A stretch of 43,461 bases of DNA. Origin: an uncultured Bacteroidales bacterium (GTDB taxonomy: Bacteria > Bacteroidota > Bacteroidia > Bacteroidales > UBA932). Positions 1-7,768 of the stretch are shown here, in pieces. The notes beneath the pieces were generated by a model. That model was not told the origin of the DNA. It saw only the letters and a program-made list of their open reading frames with translations, and did no database searches. Numbering within the stretch: position 1 is the stretch's first letter; the number at the start of each line of letters is the position of its first letter. The translations under genes were made by a program, and so were the position numbers. The DNA is taken from assembly GCA_934667175.1 (NCBI GenBank), contig CAKULN010000024.1:1-43461 (forward strand). Direction: 5' to 3'.

Positions 1-40
1 TTTAGTGTGGTTGCAAGCAGGCAAATCTCTCCACATTTTC
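1..40 (-). promoter_or_regulatory. SAM-II riboswitch (5' part, cut by window edge)
   Basis: Read on the minus strand this stretch contains, in order, GATTTG, GCTTGCA, CCAC and TAAA, which match the conserved positions of the SAM-II (SAM_alpha) aptamer as I remember it. A P1 helix can be drawn between TGTGG (35 to 31) and CCACA (10 to 6). The 3' pseudoknot strand, expected to carry GCTAAA, would lie beyond the left edge, so the aptamer cannot be completed here. It starts just downstream of a leftward promoter. SAM-II elements normally control methionine or SAM biosynthesis genes, so a met-type gene is predicted to the left of this window. Confidence 0.68.
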
Positions 41-46
41 CGGATG

Positions 47-77
47 CAAAGGTACTACTTTTTTTGAATATCCAAAA
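47..77 (-). promoter_or_regulatory. Leftward Bacteroidota-type promoter
   Basis: On the minus strand TACCTTTG (54 to 47) matches the -7 consensus TAnnTTTG, and a TTTTGG stretch (77 to 72) sits at about the right distance to act as the -33 element. Transcription would begin near position 40 and run directly into the SAM-II-like aptamer. Confidence 0.6.
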
Positions 78-150
78 TCCTACGGCGAATATGTTTCCGT
101 GAATAAAACCTTACAATTTTCAATCGTAATCGTAATGTAACTAAATTATA

Positions 151-182
151 TTTTCTGAACCGAAGAAAAAGTGTTAATTTCG
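151..182 (+). promoter_or_regulatory. Possible promoter of the TonB receptor gene
   Basis: TAATTTCG at 175-182 is one base from the -7 consensus, and TTTTCTG at 151-157 is a weak -33 candidate. This would leave a leader of about 55 nt before the ATG at 243. Apart from this and the leftward promoter, I see nothing else in 78-242. Confidence 0.3.
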
Positions 183-242
183 CAAGATGATTGATAGGTG
201 CAGGAATAACGTTTAATTCAATACTTCATTATTAACAAATCT

Positions 243-3200
243 ATGGTTCAATTACTCAAAAAGGGATTTGCCGCTTTGGCTGCAGTCCTTGTCGGAATCA
301 CGGCTTTCGCGCAGGTGACCACGTCCTCACTGAACGGTAAGGTCACCGATGCCAATGGAGCCCCGGTTCCTGGCGCCGCAGTGGTTGCGGTTCACACCCC
401 ATCGGGTACACAGTACTACGCTGTTGTCAACGCCGAAGGTCGTTATGCGATCAACGGTATGCGTTCAGGCGGCCCTTACAAGGTTGAGGTAAGCTGCCTT
501 GGCTACCAGACCGTGACCTTCACGGATGTCACCCTCCAACTCGCCGAGTCGTACAGTCTTAACGCTTGGCTGAAGGATGACAGCCAGATGCTTTCCGAAG
601 CCGTAGTGGTCTCTTCCGCGAACTCCAAGTTCTCTGTCGAGAAGACAGGTGCTGCGACAAACATCAGCAACGCCCAGATCACCGCTCTCCCGACAGTCAG
701 CAGAAGCATCACCGACGTGACCAGACTTTCCCCTTACGGTGGAAATGGAATGAGTTTCGTAGGAACTGATGGCCGTACAGCCAACTTCACTGTTGACGGT
801 GCGAATTTCAACAACAATTTTGGTCTTAACGAAAAACTTCCTGGAGGAGGATCTCCTATTTCTATTGACGCCATTGAAGAACTTCAGGTGGTGATCTCTC
901 CATATGATGTACGTCAGACTGACTTCATCGGCGGTGGTGTGAACGCCATCACCAAGTCTGGTACTAACACATTCAAGGGAACAGCCTACGTTTACCACCG
1001 CAACGAGAACATGCGTGGAAACACTGTGGACGGCACCGAGATAGCCGGTGCCCGTGACAAGGATCGCAACACGACCTACGGCTTCACTTTGGGTGGCCCT
1101 ATCATCAAGAACAAACTCTTCTTCTTCGTGAACGCTGAATATTCACAGACTCCATCTGTCGCTGTACGTTGGAGAGCTTCTGAGAATGGTGTAGGGAACG
1201 CTTCCAAGTATCTTTCTTACGCTTCAGTGGCCGATATGGAGAGAGTTTCTGAGTTTGTCAAGGACAAGTATGGCTATGACACTGGCTCATTCACTGATTT
1301 CCCGGCTGACCAGAGCAACTCAAAGATGCTGGCCCGTCTTGACTGGAACATCAATGACGCCAACCATCTCGCAGTCCGCTATAACTACACTAACAACACA
1401 TCGTGGGTAGGCCCTAACGCTACTTCCATGGATGGTGGCACACGTTCCGCATATGCCCGTACATCCCTTTATTCCATGGCTTTCGCCAATTCGATGTACT
1501 CTCAGAACAACATTGTTCATTCGGTTTCAGTCGACCTCAACAGCAGGATCAGCGATAACCTCTCGAATCAGTTCCTTGCCACGTTCTCAAAACTTGATGA
1601 CGTGCGTGGTTCCAATTCGAGCGAGTTCCCGTTCATCGACATTCAGGACGGTTCCAAAACCAACACCCAGTACATGTCTCTTGGTTACGAGCTTTTCACA
1701 TGGAACAACGCTGTCCACAACACTATCGCCAACATCAAGGATGACATCACATATTATATAGGAAGCCATAAGGTCACCGCCGGTCTCAGCTACGAGTACC
1801 AGATGGCCGACAACGCCTACATGAGAAACGGAACAGGTTACTACCGTTATTCAAGTGTCGATGACTTCATCAGCGGCGCGGCCCCTGAGGTTGTCTGCCT
1901 TACCTATGGTTATGATGGTGAGAAGAATCCTGCCGCCCGTGTTCAGTTCAACAAACTGGGTATCTATGTGCAGGATGACTGGAATCCTACCGACAATTTC
2001 AAGTTGACCTACGGTGTCCGTCTTGACGGTCTCTTCTTCAACAACAGCGATCTGATGACCAACAACGCCATCCTCGCTCTTGACTATTATGACAATGACA
2101 ATAATGTCCGTCATATCGACACAGGCAAGTGGCCTTCAGCGGGCATATCCGTTTCTCCGCGCGTGGGCTTCAAGTGGGATGTCTTTAACAACAAGAGTCT
2201 TACCCTCCGTGGTGGTACAGGCCTCTTCATGGGCCGTCTCCCTCTCGTGTTCTTCACGAACATGCCGACCAACTCCGGTATGGTTCAGTATCAGGCCCAG
2301 ATCAATGGAAATACCCTTGCCTCGAAAGTGAAAGGCTACACTGGACCAACCGTTGTAAATGAAAAAGACGGCAAGACCTACATTGATATGAGTCAGTTCG
2401 CCGGTGGTCTTAAGACTCAAAACGGAAAGGCGACGACGGCGGCTCTCTATGACTATCTGATCTCGATTGGCTACCCTTCGAAAATCACTCCTGAAGAGGG
2501 TACGGTTCCATCTTCCATCGCCGCTGTTGATTCCAAGTTCAAAATGCCGCAGGTTTGGAAGACTTCCCTTGCTGTTGACTACCAGCTTCCTGTATCATTC
2601 CCATTCACTGTCACCGCTGAAGGAATATTCAATAAGACCATCAATGGTGTGATGATGTCTGACTGGAGTATGCTTCCTGTAGAGGGGTACGCAAGATGGA
2701 ATGGTGCGGACAACCGCCCTATTTTCCCTTCTACATTCAGAAATTCCACCAAGGCTTTCGTCCTTGAGAACACAAGCAAGGGTTATGGCTATTCTGCTAA
2801 CGTAACCGTGAATATGCGGCCTGTTGATGGTCTCAGCCTCATGGCTGCCTACACCCGTGTGGCTTCGAAGGAGATCACAGGCATGCCTGGTTCAAATGCC
2901 GAGTCTGCTTTCACTTATGTTCCTACTGTGGCTGGTCCTAACAACATCAAACTCCACAACTCTCAATATGTTACTCCTGACCGTTTCGTCGCTTCCGTGG
3001 CCCATCACGACAAGAGTGGCAATCACTACAGCTTGATTTATGAGGCTTGGAGAGGTGGCGACGACTACAATTACTCTTATATGCTTGACAATGACATGAA
3101 CGGTGACGGTTACAACTACGACGCCCTTTATATTCCTACAGACAAAGAAGTGGCTGACAATCAGTTCCGTTTCGCTTCTGAGGGCGACCGCGACCGCTTT

Positions 3201-3593
3201 ATGGAATATGTCCACAATGACAAATACCTCAGCAAACATCAGGGTGAATATGCCGAGGCTTACAGTGTTTATTCTCCTTGGGTTCACAGACTTGATGTTA
3301 GCTACAAGCATGACTTTAAGCTCAACATCGGCAAAAACACCAACACTCTTCAACTCAGTGTTGACATCAAGAATGTCCTTAACATCTTCAATTCAAGTTG
3401 GGGTGTAAGAAAGTACATGAATCCTGATCTTAACGAAGGACGTATCCTTAAATTCGAAAAGACAGATTCTGAAGGTTATCCTATTTTCTCTACTCCTAAG
3501 GGTGTCGTTTCCGGTGTAGAGACATTCGTTCCATACACTTCGATCGGCCAGTGTTGGTATGCTTCAGTCGGAATCAAGTACATGTTTAACTAA
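243..3593 (+). CDS. TonB-dependent outer-membrane receptor, Oar-like
   Basis: This is a 1116-residue outer-membrane beta-barrel protein. Residues 1-23 form a signal peptide (lysines, hydrophobic run, AFAQ cleavage region). Residues about 26-115 are a carboxypeptidase-regulatory-like domain (GKVTDANGAPVPGA, then GYQTVTF), the usual N-terminal extension in Bacteroidota receptors. The plug follows, with VDGANFNN and the Oar-type motif GGGVNAITKSGTNTFKGTAY near residues 228-247. The rest is barrel sequence ending in an aromatic-rich strand with Phe near the C terminus. The plug motif and the lack of an obvious SusC signature favour the Oar-like subgroup over SusC. The lipoprotein gene 17 bp downstream is probably its surface partner. 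The substrate cannot be read from the sequence; peptides, glycans or other polymers are all possible. Confidence 0.92.
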   Translation: MVQLLKKGFAALAAVLVGITAFAQVTTSSLNGKVTDANGAPVPGAAVVAVHTPSGTQYYAVVNAEGRYAINGMRSGGPYKVEVSCLGYQTVTFTDVTLQLAESYSLNAWLKDDSQMLSEAVVVSSANSKFSVEKTGAATNISNAQITALPTVSRSITDVTRLSPYGGNGMSFVGTDGRTANFTVDGANFNNNFGLNEKLPGGGSPISIDAIEELQVVISPYDVRQTDFIGGGVNAITKSGTNTFKGTAYVYHRNENMRGNTVDGTEIAGARDKDRNTTYGFTLGGPIIKNKLFFFVNAEYSQTPSVAVRWRASENGVGNASKYLSYASVADMERVSEFVKDKYGYDTGSFTDFPADQSNSKMLARLDWNINDANHLAVRYNYTNNTSWVGPNATSMDGGTRSAYARTSLYSMAFANSMYSQNNIVHSVSVDLNSRISDNLSNQFLATFSKLDDVRGSNSSEFPFIDIQDGSKTNTQYMSLGYELFTWNNAVHNTIANIKDDITYYIGSHKVTAGLSYEYQMADNAYMRNGTGYYRYSSVDDFISGAAPEVVCLTYGYDGEKNPAARVQFNKLGIYVQDDWNPTDNFKLTYGVRLDGLFFNNSDLMTNNAILALDYYDNDNNVRHIDTGKWPSAGISVSPRVGFKWDVFNNKSLTLRGGTGLFMGRLPLVFFTNMPTNSGMVQYQAQINGNTLASKVKGYTGPTVVNEKDGKTYIDMSQFAGGLKTQNGKATTAALYDYLISIGYPSKITPEEGTVPSSIAAVDSKFKMPQVWKTSLAVDYQLPVSFPFTVTAEGIFNKTINGVMMSDWSMLPVEGYARWNGADNRPIFPSTFRNSTKAFVLENTSKGYGYSANVTVNMRPVDGLSLMAAYTRVASKEITGMPGSNAESAFTYVPTVAGPNNIKLHNSQYVTPDRFVASVAHHDKSGNHYSLIYEAWRGGDDYNYSYMLDNDMNGDGYNYDALYIPTDKEVADNQFRFASEGDRDRFMEYVHNDKYLSKHQGEYAEAYSVYSPWVHRLDVSYKHDFKLNIGKNTNTLQLSVDIKNVLNIFNSSWGVRKYMNPDLNEGRILKFEKTDSEGYPIFSTPKGVVSGVETFVPYTSIGQCWYASVGIKYMFN

Positions 3594-3610
3594 TAATCCG
3601 GACTAATATT

Positions 3611-5722
3611 ATGAAAATAAGAAATATATTCTCAATAGTCGCTCTTGCTTCCTCACTGCTTTTTACAAGTTGTGACAAAGAAGAAGCTACCGTTGGCTCT
3701 TTTGATAACATCAAACTTGATAAGACATTCCTCTCTTTCCCGGCAAATGGCGGTACGTTGGATCTCAAGGTTACGGCTACGGAGGACTGGAAGTTCGTGG
3801 TTGATGAAAACTGGCCCAAGGTCATCACCTTCAATGATGGTAAGAAAGCCTCTCATGATGTGTGGGGTAATCTTACCAATGACGCTGCTGACATCAAGTC
3901 TAGCAAGGATTCATGGGTTCAGGCCGATGTCATTGAAGGAAAGGCTGGTGAAGTAACAGTCAAATTCACTGCGGGAGCCTTTGTCGGAGGTCGTGAACAG
4001 GCTGTGGCTATAGTTTGCGGTGGAAGCAAGCAGCACATTGTCCTTCGTCAGGGCGATCTTGATCCTGTGCAGCTGACATGTAAGGAAATTAAAGAAAAAG
4101 CGGCTGTAGGCGCAAGCTATAGCACTAGAGGTGTAGTTACTAAACTTGGCGACTATGCCAAATACGGTGCTTTCTATATTAACGACGGTACGTATTCTGA
4201 AGATGTTCAGGTTTATGGCTCCACAAAAGATTCTATGAAGGAGTACCCAAAAATCGAAGTCGGCGATTCAGTCTATTTCTCAGGTACATGGAGTTCATAC
4301 AAGAACTTCGAGAATGTGACGATTACCAAGCTTAAGAAGTCTCTTGCCAAGGTGATAACCGCATCAAGAGATGATGTCTCTATGGAAGGTGAGACTCTTG
4401 AGATAGTTGTTGCATTCAAGGGTAAGGGTGTGAACCCTGTTGTGCCAGCAGCCTATCAGAGTTGGATTTCAGTTCTTGGAATTACTTCCAAGAACGGTAC
4501 TCCGACAAAACTTGAGACAAACCCTGCTGACACTGCGTATGTGACGGTAAGAGTGGAGGCGAACAATGGTGGTGATCGCTCGGGAGTTATCAATTTCACT
4601 TCATCTACAGCTGATGCGTCATCAGAAGTCAGCTACAGTTTCACCCAGAAAGGGGCGATCATTGACGCTACAGTGACTGAATTCCTTGCCGCTGCTGAAG
4701 GTGATACTCAATATAGAGTAACGGGAGTCATCACAAAAATCTCCGCTTCCTCAAAATATCACAATGCGGATATTACGGTATCTTCTGGAGATTTCTCCAG
4801 CAGTGTACTGCTCTACCGTGTCGTGACCAAAGAGGGCAACATAGAGGATCTCGGCCTTGCCGAGGGTGATGTCGTCACTGTTGTTGGAAAGAGAAGTTCT
4901 TATAAAGAAACACCTCAGATGGCCGCAGGCGGTGTTTATGAGTCACATAAACGTTACAACAGAGCCACCCTTGCAGAGTTCCTTGCTGCTCCTGTGGGAG
5001 ATGATATCTATGCTGTAACTGGTGAGATCACCAAAGTGGCTGATTTGAGCGCTCAGTACAATAATGTCAGCATCACAATCAAGGATGATTCCAACACTCT
5101 TTATCTCTACCGTGTCACTACATTTGATAAGTCTGGTATTGAGACCCTCAATCCCGCCGTTGGTGGAACGATTACCGTTGCCGGCAAGAGAGGCGAGTAT
5201 AAAGGCTCTGCTCAGATGGCCGCTGGTGGTGTTGTCCTTGCTTACTCCGCTCCGGCAGGTGGTGGTGATGAACCTCAGCCGGGCGATGATCCTTATTCGA
5301 TTGATTTGAAGTACAAACTTGGAACTAACGCTAATGATGCTGGTGTTGCTACAATCAATGGTCAGAAGGATGTGAAGGTGCTTAAAATCGGAACATCCAG
5401 TAAGGCTGGTGACATTACGATCACCATTCCGGCCGGTTCTAAGAGGGCAGTGTTCTATGCTGTGGCCTGGAAAGGCAAAGCCACAACATTGGAGTTTTCC
5501 ACTGGCGGTGTGGCTACTGGTTCCATAGACATCAAAGCCAATAATGGAGCTTCAAACGAATCCCCTTACACTCTGACTGTAAGCGATAAGATAAATGAGG
5601 GCGATAAGTACGAGGTGGTAGTTCCTGAGGCTCTTCCTACGGATATGGACTTCAAGATTACCACTGCTTCGGGCAAAAACACCCGTGCCATCATCTTTGG
5701 TCTCAAAGCTTTCAAAGAGTAA
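3611..5722 (+). CDS. Surface lipoprotein with BACON and repeated OB-fold-like domains
   Basis: The protein has 703 residues. A lipoprotein signal ends in LFTSC, with Cys21 followed by DKEE, a charged stretch of the kind seen on exported Bacteroidota lipoproteins. Residues about 35-135 resemble a BACON domain (FLSFPANGGTLDLKVTATEDW). Three related modules follow, at about 150-245, 350-450 and 455-545, each with the pattern Y-V-TGVITKI, an ITI/ITV strand, LYRV and G-VVGKR. They look like the OB-fold repeats found in Bacteroidota surface and nuclease-associated proteins. A second BACON-like segment (about 255-345) separates modules one and two. The C-terminal 130 residues form another beta-rich domain. 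No catalytic motif is visible, so a binding role beside the upstream receptor is the simplest reading. Confidence 0.75.
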   Translation: MKIRNIFSIVALASSLLFTSCDKEEATVGSFDNIKLDKTFLSFPANGGTLDLKVTATEDWKFVVDENWPKVITFNDGKKASHDVWGNLTNDAADIKSSKDSWVQADVIEGKAGEVTVKFTAGAFVGGREQAVAIVCGGSKQHIVLRQGDLDPVQLTCKEIKEKAAVGASYSTRGVVTKLGDYAKYGAFYINDGTYSEDVQVYGSTKDSMKEYPKIEVGDSVYFSGTWSSYKNFENVTITKLKKSLAKVITASRDDVSMEGETLEIVVAFKGKGVNPVVPAAYQSWISVLGITSKNGTPTKLETNPADTAYVTVRVEANNGGDRSGVINFTSSTADASSEVSYSFTQKGAIIDATVTEFLAAAEGDTQYRVTGVITKISASSKYHNADITVSSGDFSSSVLLYRVVTKEGNIEDLGLAEGDVVTVVGKRSSYKETPQMAAGGVYESHKRYNRATLAEFLAAPVGDDIYAVTGEITKVADLSAQYNNVSITIKDDSNTLYLYRVTTFDKSGIETLNPAVGGTITVAGKRGEYKGSAQMAAGGVVLAYSAPAGGGDEPQPGDDPYSIDLKYKLGTNANDAGVATINGQKDVKVLKIGTSSKAGDITITIPAGSKRAVFYAVAWKGKATTLEFSTGGVATGSIDIKANNGASNESPYTLTVSDKINEGDKYEVVVPEALPTDMDFKITTASGKNTRAIIFGLKAFKE

Positions 5723-5740
5723 TCTTTATTGAATATATTG

Positions 5741-5774
5741 AAAAGGGCGGCCGTACACCACGGCCGCCCTTTTA
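5741..5774 (+). terminator. Rho-independent terminator after the lipoprotein gene
   Basis: GGGCGGCCG (5745-5753) and CGGCCGCCC (5761-5769) form a perfect 9-bp GC-rich stem with a 7-nt loop, preceded by AAAA and followed by TTTT. Confidence 0.9.
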
Positions 5775-5869
5775 TTTGTGTGTCGGGTATGAGTAAACAT
5801 CCGAAGAAGTACATATTGACAAAGTTGTAATGCAACTGACACGAGTGGGATGCCAGTTGCATTCTTCTG

Positions 5870-6069
5870 GTGTTTGGTTCTATGCCGGTTTGGTTTACTT
5901 TGCAGTTCAGTTTTCTTTGTGACAGTGGCGGCAGCCCGGTTGCCGGGAGGAGATCACCAAGGTCCTCTTTCACAAGTTCGTACTCCGGGAACCGGCGCAG
6001 GGCATCTTCAAGCCAGGTCCTCTCTGGATCAGGTCTCAAAATATGTGTCTGGCCGCCGAACCTGTCCAA
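5870..6069 (-). pseudogene. Possible fragment of an unknown protein
   Basis: About 65 residues at the start of this minus-strand frame look protein-like (RFGGQTHILRPDPERTWLED, then ALRRFPEYELVKEDLGDLLP). Beyond position 5870 the frame continues into sequence with no protein character and then across the terminator and into the opposite-strand lipoprotein gene. I do not recognise the family. It could be a piece of a larger gene left behind by rearrangement, or simply an open shadow frame. Confidence 0.22.
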
Positions 6070-6115
6070 TCCGACAAGGCGATCGCTTCGTAGGGCTCAG
6101 CAACCAGACGGTATC

Positions 6116-6140
6116 GGTCGCCGAGCTTGTCGAGGCGCCC
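6116..6140. repeat. Diverged copy of the GAGCTTGTCGA palindrome
   Basis: GGTCGCC, then GAGCTTGTCGA, then GGCGCCC: the constant core is exact and the arms still nearly pair. It is the leftmost recognisable copy of the repeat family in this window. A half copy (GGCTCAGCAACC) lies just to its left at 6094-6105. Confidence 0.7.
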
Positions 6141-6177
6141 GATACCAGCATCTCCCGTGTTTGGTAATATTCATACA

Positions 6178-6243
6178 ATTAGCGAGTTATGAAACGCTGC
6201 CCTCCCGATCGCCCCGGCAATGGTTTGTAACTCGTTGCTAATG
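6178..6243. repeat. Imperfect inverted repeat around a 30-40-nt centre
   Basis: TTAGCGAGTTATGAAA on the left and TTTGTAACTCGTTGCTAA on the right are imperfect reverse complements, differing by a two-base gap and one mismatch. This could be the ends of a small degenerate element or a structured transcript end. No transposase gene is associated. Confidence 0.4.
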
Positions 6244-6472
6244 AACGGGTGATGCCCCACCCATTGATTTTCAAGCCCTTTCGAATAACTGCCCGCCACA
6301 CAAAAAGCAGCCACTCGTTTCAGCCCCGTCGCCTGTGCATGTACTTCGCTGGATATTCATACTTCGAGTCGCTCGGTAATTCGGTAATATTATTGTCCCT
6401 GCTGATGGTCAGTTTTTTATGGTTATCGACCGGCCACCAGAACCTTCAGAAATCAACTCACTTCTTTTGCTT

Positions 6473-7606
6473 TTACAAGAGTTTCTTAATCTCCTCTTCG
6501 TCCGGAAGAAGTTCTTTCAACCGTTCTTGACTTGACTTGTAGGTGGCGACACCCATCGGCTTGGTGTAATCTTGAAGGACATACTCGACATAAGCGCGGT
6601 CGGCATCCTTGCATAGTACGATTCCGACGGATGGGTTTTCGCCTTCAATGCGTTCCTCATCATCAAGGACTCGGAGATAGGCTGCAAGCTGACCGAGGTA
6701 TGCCGGCTTGAAAGAGCCTTTTTTTAATTCAATTACGACCAAGGACCTTAGTACGCGATTAAAGAACAGTAGATCCACCCAATGGTCGTGTCCAAGTTTG
6801 TCGTAGTGAACCTGATTGCCAAGATATGAGAAGCCGCGCCCGAAGGTCATGATAAAGTTCTTGATATTGTGGACTATCTCGTTCTCAACCACACGTTCAT
6901 CAATATCCTCATCCCTTTCGCCCAACTGCTCGACATTGATGTAGTCCAGCAGATATTCATCCTTGAACATTTGTATTGCCTGAAATGCTCGCTTGTAGTC
7001 TGGAATGGTCACTCCGAAGTTATTCGGCATTTTGCCTTGATTATGGTAGGCATCCTCGGAGATCTTTTTCTCCAGAGCATCAACGGACAGGCTGAGATCG
7101 GCACAAAGCTGGATGTAAAATTTTCGTTCCTCGACATCTTTCACCTTCGTGATAATTATGCAATGATGAGTAAAGCCTATACTCAAGAAAGCTATCCACG
7201 GGAAGTTCGAGAAATTCGCCAGTTGTAACTGCCGAATTTTATTATCCTCAGAATCAGCAACCTGCAATTCGCCAGTCGCAACTGGCGAATTTGCTTCAAG
7301 CGACTCCCATTCTTCATAGAAAGCCCGCATTGACTTCAGATTTGATGGAGAGAAGCCTCTCAGCCCGGGGATCTCACGGCGCAATTGCTCGCTAATCGTC
7401 GCAATGGCGCCTGTCCCCCAGAAACCCTTGCGGCTATTGTATGAGATGAACCGTCCAATGCCATAGTACAAAGCCAGTTGTTCCTGGTTTATACCCTTTA
7501 AGGCTTTCGCCTGACTCTGCAAAATAGCTGTTTTTATCTGTTTGACAGCATCATTATACAGTGTGGAGAGTTTCTCTTTCATACGCATCAATATTATATT
7601 CGTCAA
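6473..7606 (-). CDS. DUF1016 / YhcG-like PD-(D/E)XK nuclease
   Basis: The protein has up to 377 residues and contains the N-terminal DUF1016 domain (QEQLALYYGIGRFIS, LRREIPGLRGFSPSNLKSMR) and the C-terminal nuclease domain. The nuclease core is visible as D in HDHWVDLLFFNR, then VIELKKG (the ELK motif), then LGQLAAYL. Proteins of this family are found beside restriction systems and mobile DNA; their cellular role is poorly defined. The frame opens at 7606, but a TAACTTTG promoter element at 7624-7617 places the transcript start at about 7610, so the Met at 7588 or 7582 (MKEKLSTLYND) is the likelier start. The linker between the two domains is encoded by DNA with two palindromes (7213-7238 and 7266-7291). 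There is no partner restriction or methylase gene nearby, and the downstream side is decayed DNA, so recent acquisition is plausible. Confidence 0.88.
   Translation of the reverse strand: MTNIILMRMKEKLSTLYNDAVKQIKTAILQSQAKALKGINQEQLALYYGIGRFISYNSRKGFWGTGAIATISEQLRREIPGLRGFSPSNLKSMRAFYEEWESLEANSPVATGELQVADSEDNKIRQLQLANFSNFPWIAFLSIGFTHHCIIITKVKDVEERKFYIQLCADLSLSVDALEKKISEDAYHNQGKMPNNFGVTIPDYKRAFQAIQMFKDEYLLDYINVEQLGERDEDIDERVVENEIVHNIKNFIMTFGRGFSYLGNQVHYDKLGHDHWVDLLFFNRVLRSLVVIELKKGSFKPAYLGQLAAYLRVLDDEERIEGENPSVGIVLCKDADRAYVEYVLQDYTKPMGVATYKSSQERLKELLPDEEEIKKLL
7213..7291. repeat. Pair of related palindromes inside the DUF1016 gene
   Basis: AATTCGCCAGT and ACTGGCGAATT (7266-7291) form a perfect 11-bp stem with a CGCA loop. 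A second copy at 7213-7238 has the same arms with one mismatch and a TGTA loop. Both lie in the interdomain linker of the nuclease gene and are read in frame (for example as NSPVATGEL). Confidence 0.75.
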
Positions 7607-7616
7607 CTACGGATAG

Positions 7617-7624
7617 CAAAGTTA
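7617..7624 (-). promoter_or_regulatory. -7 element for the DUF1016 gene
   Basis: On the minus strand TAACTTTG fits TAnnTTTG, with a TTGG-type -33 candidate about 17-20 nt upstream. It lies only 11 nt before the first possible ATG, which favours one of the internal starts. Confidence 0.5.
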
Positions 7625-7768
7625 CACATTTTCAACATTCCCCAAGCGTAATCGACGAGTTCCCTTGCATTGGCTTGGCCCCCAAATGAATCCAAATCGA
7701 AAAAATTTGAAGTCTGAAAGGTTTTGCGTAAATTTACGAGATTTGTTTTCATTAGTTTCGGAACGACT

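Larger units (their letters stand above)
5775..6472. other. Gene-poor stretch with possible gene remnants
   Basis: No convincing intact gene is present in these 700 bp. Inverted pairs occur: TGCAACTG (5831-5838) with CAGTTGCA (5854-5861), and a longer pair at 6178-6243. A diverged copy of the window-wide palindrome lies at 6116-6140. A protein-like minus-strand fragment covers about 5870-6069. The mixture of short inverted repeats and broken reading frames suggests decayed accessory DNA next to the DUF1016 nuclease gene. Confidence 0.5.

Noticed and set aside
5850..6530. Several plus-strand frames of about 90-125 codons
   Set aside because: They overlap one another and contain palindromic repeat sequence; none shows a domain or start signal.
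7724..7768. Upstream TTG start for the cytochrome fusion
   Set aside because: The extension has no signal character, whereas the ATG at 7769 places the membrane anchor correctly at the N terminus.
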